The notes under the pieces: generated by a model
The model's input: the letters and a program-made list of their open reading frames with translations, nothing else
What the model was told of the DNA's origin: nothing
Database searches by the model: none
Assembly (NCBI GenBank): GCA_035464115.1
Contig: DATHSN010000123.1
Location: forward strand, 1 to 7,689
Source of the DNA: DATHSN01 sp035464115
GTDB lineage: Bacteria; Actinomycetota; Acidimicrobiia; Acidimicrobiales; SKKL01
DNA length: 7,689 nt
Direction of reading: 5' to 3'
Made by a program: the position numbers and the translations under genes
Shown: positions 4,668 through 7,689 of the stretch, piece after piece
How positions within the stretch are numbered: position 1 is the first letter of the stretch
Layout of the letters: the number at the start of each line of letters is the position of its first letter

Positions 4668-7160
4668 ATGGGCGATCCGACGGGCCAGGGTGGGCAGCGT
4701 TGGTACCTCGAACGGCAGGGACATCGGTTCGGGCCGTTCACGTGGCACCAGCTGGAGGAGATGGCCGCGTCGGGCCGGATCGGTCCCGATGACGTGCTGT
4801 GGGTCGAGGGAGCCGCCACGTCGCAGCGGGCGGCCTCGATCCCCGGGCTGCTCCCCCGCGCCGACCGGACCGTGCCGTTCGTCATCGCCGGCGTGCTGGC
4901 GGCGCTCGCCCTCGTCGCCGGCCTCGTCGTCGCGACCCGCGACGGCGACGGCACCGACGTCGGGACCGGTCCGCAGGCCACCGCCGCCGACGAGACCGCC
5001 GGTGCGTCCGGAGCCGATCCGGACGATGTCGGCGTGGTGGAGATCGTCGCCCCCGCCGCCGAGCCGCTGCGCCTCGACGACGGTGGGGCGGTCGCGGCCG
5101 ACCAGGTCCTCGTCATCGCCGGCGGAGCCGATGCCGACCAGATCGCCTCCGCCGCCGCTGCGGCGGTGGGCGGGGCCGTCGTGGGCCGGGTCGAGCTCGC
5201 GGCGCTGTTCCAGATCCGGATCGACCCGACCGACCACGCCGGCATCGACGCGGCGGTGGCCACGGCCGCGGCGGTCCCGGGCGTCGAGCTCGCGTTCCCG
5301 AACGGCACGGCCCAGCTCGACGAGGAGATCTGGGGCGTGCGGGAGAGCCCGATGGACGACCCCGTGTACGCCGACGGGCGGGGCGGGGCGCTGCAGCTGG
5401 TCGGCGCGCCCCAGGCCTGGGAGTACCTGCGGGGCAGCGGCCTGCAGCTGCACCCGGTGCACGTCGGCGTCACCGACGACGGGCTGTACCGGGGCCCGGA
5501 CCACGCGCTCAGCGAGTTCCCGAGCGCCGAGGACGGCCCCGGCGTGCGGGTCCGCTTCCCCGACCCCGCGGCCGGTGAGCGGGCCACCCCGCGCGTGCGC
5601 GACGGGGTGCCCGACCCGGGCGGCAGCCACGGCACGGGCGTGATGACCACCCTCGCCGGCGACCCCGACAACGGCGGTGCGGTCGGCGTCGCCGGACCGC
5701 TGCGGTCGAACCTGACGATCTCGAGGACCGACGTCTTCAGCCCGCCCTACGGCAACTCGGGGTTCACGGTGGTCGCCCCCGACCCCGACGACGACGCGCA
5801 GATCGTCTGGGACGACGGGGTCTCCTACACGACCGGCAACTTCGCGGCGATCGCCGGCCAGATCGCCGACGGCGCCCGCGTCATCAACATGTCGTGGGGC
5901 TGCACCAACTGCGACGCCGCCACGGCCCGGGCCCACCGACTCTTCTTCGAGCGGATGGCCGAGCGGCACCCCGACGTGCTCTTCGTCGCCTCGGCCGGCA
6001 ACGACAGCCAGGCCATCGACGGGTCCCGCCGCTACCCGAGCGGGCTCGCGCTGCCCAACATGATCACCGTCGGGTCGGTGAACACCGATGGCGCCACCAC
6101 GTCGTACTCCAACCGCGCCAACGCCACCGAGGGTCAGCAGTTCGAGGTCACCCTCGCCGCCCCCGGCCACCAGGCCGTGCGCGGCGTCGGTCCCGACGGC
6201 GCGGTCATCGCCACCGACGGCGGGACCAGCAACGCCGCGCCCCAGGTCACGGCCGCCGCCGCGCTGCTCCTCGCGGTGAACCCCGATCTGACCGCCGCCG
6301 AGATCAAGGCCATCCTCACCGAGACCGCCCGCACCACCGTGCGCATCGGCGACGACGACGTCGCCATCGACCAGGGCGTCGGCGGCCGGGTCCTCGCCGT
6401 CGACGAGGCGGTGCGCCGGGTGATCGCCGAGCGCCTCGGCCGACCCCTCAGCGAGATCACCCCCGAGCTGCTCGAGCAGCTCTCGATCATCGACGCGGTG
6501 GCGGTGCGGGGCGAGGACGACGCCTGGACGGTCACGGGCTACGTGCAGGCCTGTCGCGAGGGCTGCACCGACGTGGCGATCTCGGTGAGCGGCGACCACG
6601 CGCTCTCGGGAGCACCCAGCCAGCGGCTGGCCGCGGCGGGCGACGTCTCGTGGTCGGTCTCGGTGCTCGACTACCCGACGTGGATCGTGGTGCGCCGGTC
6701 CGACACCGGCGCGGCGAGCCGGATCACCCTCGATCCCATCGACCTGAACGGCATCTGGAACGGATCGGCCACCATCACCTCGCTGAGCGGCGTCGACGCC
6801 GACACCGGAGAGGTGGTGCCGCTGCCCCCCGACGCCCTCGCCGACGAGGGCTGCGACCTGGCCGACGTGATCGGCCTGATCCTCGTGTTGCGCCTCGACG
6901 TGGTCGCCGACGTGGGTGGCGGCGGTCAGGTGACGGTGACGGTCACCCCACCGACCGAGACCGGGCAGGCGGCGGAGTCGTTGACGGTGCCGCTGTCGTG
7001 GTCGGGGTCGAGCCTCTCGTTCGCGATCGAGGGTGGCGAGTGGCGCGGCACCGCGGTTCGGCGGCCGAACGGTGAGGTCGGGCTCACCGGCACCTTCTCG
7101 ATGGGCAGCGAGGACATCATCGCGGCCGGCACCTGGGGCGCCACCCAGCAGGGGCCCTAG
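4668..7160 (+). CDS. Membrane-anchored subtilisin-family (S8) serine protease with N-terminal GYF_2 domain
   Basis: An 830-residue protein. Residues ~11-62 are a GYF_2 (DUF4339-type) domain: W12Y13, F21-G22-P23-F24, SGRIGPDDVLW (35-45) and a closing SIPGLL. Residues 69-89 form one transmembrane helix followed by an acidic, alanine/glycine-rich linker, so the GYF_2 domain should be cytoplasmic and the rest outside. Residues ~144-213 look like an inhibitor-I9-type propeptide. The S8 catalytic domain runs from about 240 to 585: Asp270 (VHVGVTDDG), His321 (GSHGTGV), oxyanion Asn445 (ASAGND) and Ser521 (GGTSNAAP). All are present, so activity is expected. Cysteine pairs C412/C415 and C629/C633 may form disulphides. 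The C-terminal ~230 residues are beta-rich with no family I recognise; GIWNGSATITSL (695-706) and TGTFSMG (807-813) suggest a small barrel. Substrate is unknown. ATG 4668 has a good Shine-Dalgarno. An Lgt-like gene follows after 5 bases. Confidence 0.92.
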   Translation: MGDPTGQGGQRWYLERQGHRFGPFTWHQLEEMAASGRIGPDDVLWVEGAATSQRAASIPGLLPRADRTVPFVIAGVLAALALVAGLVVATRDGDGTDVGTGPQATAADETAGASGADPDDVGVVEIVAPAAEPLRLDDGGAVAADQVLVIAGGADADQIASAAAAAVGGAVVGRVELAALFQIRIDPTDHAGIDAAVATAAAVPGVELAFPNGTAQLDEEIWGVRESPMDDPVYADGRGGALQLVGAPQAWEYLRGSGLQLHPVHVGVTDDGLYRGPDHALSEFPSAEDGPGVRVRFPDPAAGERATPRVRDGVPDPGGSHGTGVMTTLAGDPDNGGAVGVAGPLRSNLTISRTDVFSPPYGNSGFTVVAPDPDDDAQIVWDDGVSYTTGNFAAIAGQIADGARVINMSWGCTNCDAATARAHRLFFERMAERHPDVLFVASAGNDSQAIDGSRRYPSGLALPNMITVGSVNTDGATTSYSNRANATEGQQFEVTLAAPGHQAVRGVGPDGAVIATDGGTSNAAPQVTAAAALLLAVNPDLTAAEIKAILTETARTTVRIGDDDVAIDQGVGGRVLAVDEAVRRVIAERLGRPLSEITPELLEQLSIIDAVAVRGEDDAWTVTGYVQACREGCTDVAISVSGDHALSGAPSQRLAAAGDVSWSVSVLDYPTWIVVRRSDTGAASRITLDPIDLNGIWNGSATITSLSGVDADTGEVVPLPPDALADEGCDLADVIGLILVLRLDVVADVGGGGQVTVTVTPPTETGQAAESLTVPLSWSGSSLSFAIEGGEWRGTAVRRPNGEVGLTGTFSMGSEDIIAAGTWGATQQGP

Positions 7161-7165
7161 CCGTC

Positions 7166-7689
7166 GTGTTCCCCGTCCTGTTCCACGTCGGGAGCCACCC
7201 GGTCGGCGCCTACACCGCGCTGCACCTGATCGGCGCGATCGTGGCGGTGGGCCTCACCGTGGTGGTCGCCCGCCGCTCGGGGCTCGCGACCCGGCCGCTC
7301 CTGGTCGTGGCGGGAGCCACGCTGGTCGGGGTGTGGATCGGCGCACGCCTCGGCCACGCCGGGTTCGAGCCCGACGGCTACCGCGACGACCCGTCGCGGC
7401 TGATCGCGCTGCGCTTCGCCGGCCTGTCGCTCTACGGCGGGTTCGTCGGCGGCATGGTCGCCGGCGCCGTCGCCGCCCGCCACCTCGGCCTGTCGCTGCG
7501 GCCGCTGGCCGACGCGGCGGTGATCGGCGGCGGTGTCGGGGTGGCGTGCGTGCGGTGCGGGTGCCTCGGTCGGGGCTGCTGCTTCGGGGCCGCCACCGAC
7601 CTGCCGTGGGCGATCACCTTCCCCGAGGGCAGCCCGGCGTGGACGGCCGAGGCCGCCCGACACCCGGTCGACCTGGTCCTCGGGGTGCC
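7166..7689 (+). CDS. Lgt-family integral membrane protein (prolipoprotein diacylglyceryl transferase-like), C-terminus outside window
   Basis: The first 174 codons of a polytopic membrane protein that runs off the window end. Hydrophobic helices lie at about 17-35, 44-60, 87-104 and 114-128. LSLYGGFVGG (87-96) corresponds to the Lgt HGG-type motif, RCGCLGRGCCFG (130-141) to the Lgt signature containing the essential arginine (E. coli Arg143, here R130), and RHPVDLVLGV (165-174) to the HPTQLYE motif. Lgt transfers diacylglyceryl from phosphatidylglycerol to the lipobox cysteine of prolipoproteins. Here the signature is cysteine-rich (C128, C131, C133, C138, C139) and lacks the asparagine of classical Lgt, like a paralogous Lgt-like subfamily, so true lipoprotein modification is uncertain. 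The start is GTG 7166, since no in-frame ATG lies near and the protease stop is 5 bases upstream. AGGGG ends 11 bases before it, a weak ribosome site; translational coupling to the protease is likely. Confidence 0.85.
   Translation, partial: MFPVLFHVGSHPVGAYTALHLIGAIVAVGLTVVVARRSGLATRPLLVVAGATLVGVWIGARLGHAGFEPDGYRDDPSRLIALRFAGLSLYGGFVGGMVAGAVAARHLGLSLRPLADAAVIGGGVGVACVRCGCLGRGCCFGAATDLPWAITFPEGSPAWTAEAARHPVDLVLGV

Noticed and set aside
3880..5643. A 587-codon plus-strand open frame across the SRAP gene into the protease gene
   Set aside because: Crosses from antisense SRAP through the intergenic gap into a wrong frame of the protease. Low-complexity Arg/Ser/Pro sequence follows; both true frames have family motifs.
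4554..6599. A 681-codon open frame on the minus strand across the protease gene
   Set aside because: Antisense shadow of the S8 protease. Composition is Gly/Arg/Asp/Val-rich without any motif, as expected in GC-rich DNA, while the plus strand has a complete catalytic triad and ordered domains.
6929..6950. Repeated GGTGAC/GGTCACC dyad inside the protease gene
   Set aside because: It encodes an alternating Val-Thr beta strand (VTVTVT), so the repetition is explained by the protein sequence.
1..7689. Defence island, phage, transposon or CRISPR content
   Set aside because: No integrase, transposase, repeat array, tRNA or defence-gene motif was found; base composition is even across the window and genes are core-genome types.

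Overview
This is a compact, very GC-rich stretch of bacterial chromosome, roughly 70% G+C by eye. It carries nine protein genes, two of them cut by the window edges, and intergenic gaps of at most about 125 bases. The cluster ftsR-type MerR regulator / GarA-like FHA protein / gcvH / pgsA-type phosphatidyltransferase matches a gene order I know from mycobacteria (Rv1828, Rv1827, Rv1826, Rv1822). That places the window in the Actinomycetota. The loss of the genes that lie between pgsA2 and gcvH in Mycobacterium, the zinc-ribbon form of GarA and the base composition suggest a deep-branching lineage such as Acidimicrobiia; that class-level guess is inference only.

Layout. Bases 1-1902 (minus strand, read right to left): pgsA-like phosphatidyltransferase, gcvH, garA-like and ftsR-like (truncated at the window start). 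garA and ftsR overlap by four bases (GTGA), and gcvH and garA are 4 bases apart. Bases 1925-2347 (plus): a HIT-family nucleotide hydrolase, divergent from pgsA with only 22 bases between the two start codons. Bases 2354-4542 (minus): an SRAP/YedK-type DNA-protein crosslink protein followed by a DUF2079 polytopic membrane protein, again joined by a GTGA overlap. Bases 4668-7689 (plus): a membrane-anchored subtilisin-family protease with a cytoplasmic GYF_2 domain, then a partial Lgt-family integral membrane protein starting 5 bases after the protease stop.

Four genes at the head of a transcription unit (pgsA, HIT, gcvH, SRAP) have a TANNNT hexamer ending 6-8 bases before the start codon and no clear Shine-Dalgarno sequence. 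This is the actinobacterial signature of leaderless transcripts. In the pgsA/HIT gap the two opposing -10 hexamers share two bases. Genes with a visible Shine-Dalgarno are the garA-like gene and the protease.

No RNA gene, mobile element, CRISPR array, phage gene or tandem repeat was recognised. The best candidates for under-described biology are the GYF_2-TM-propeptide-subtilase protein with its Lgt-like neighbour, the zinc-ribbon GarA variant that keeps the paired-threonine phospho-switch motif, and the overlapping divergent leaderless promoters.
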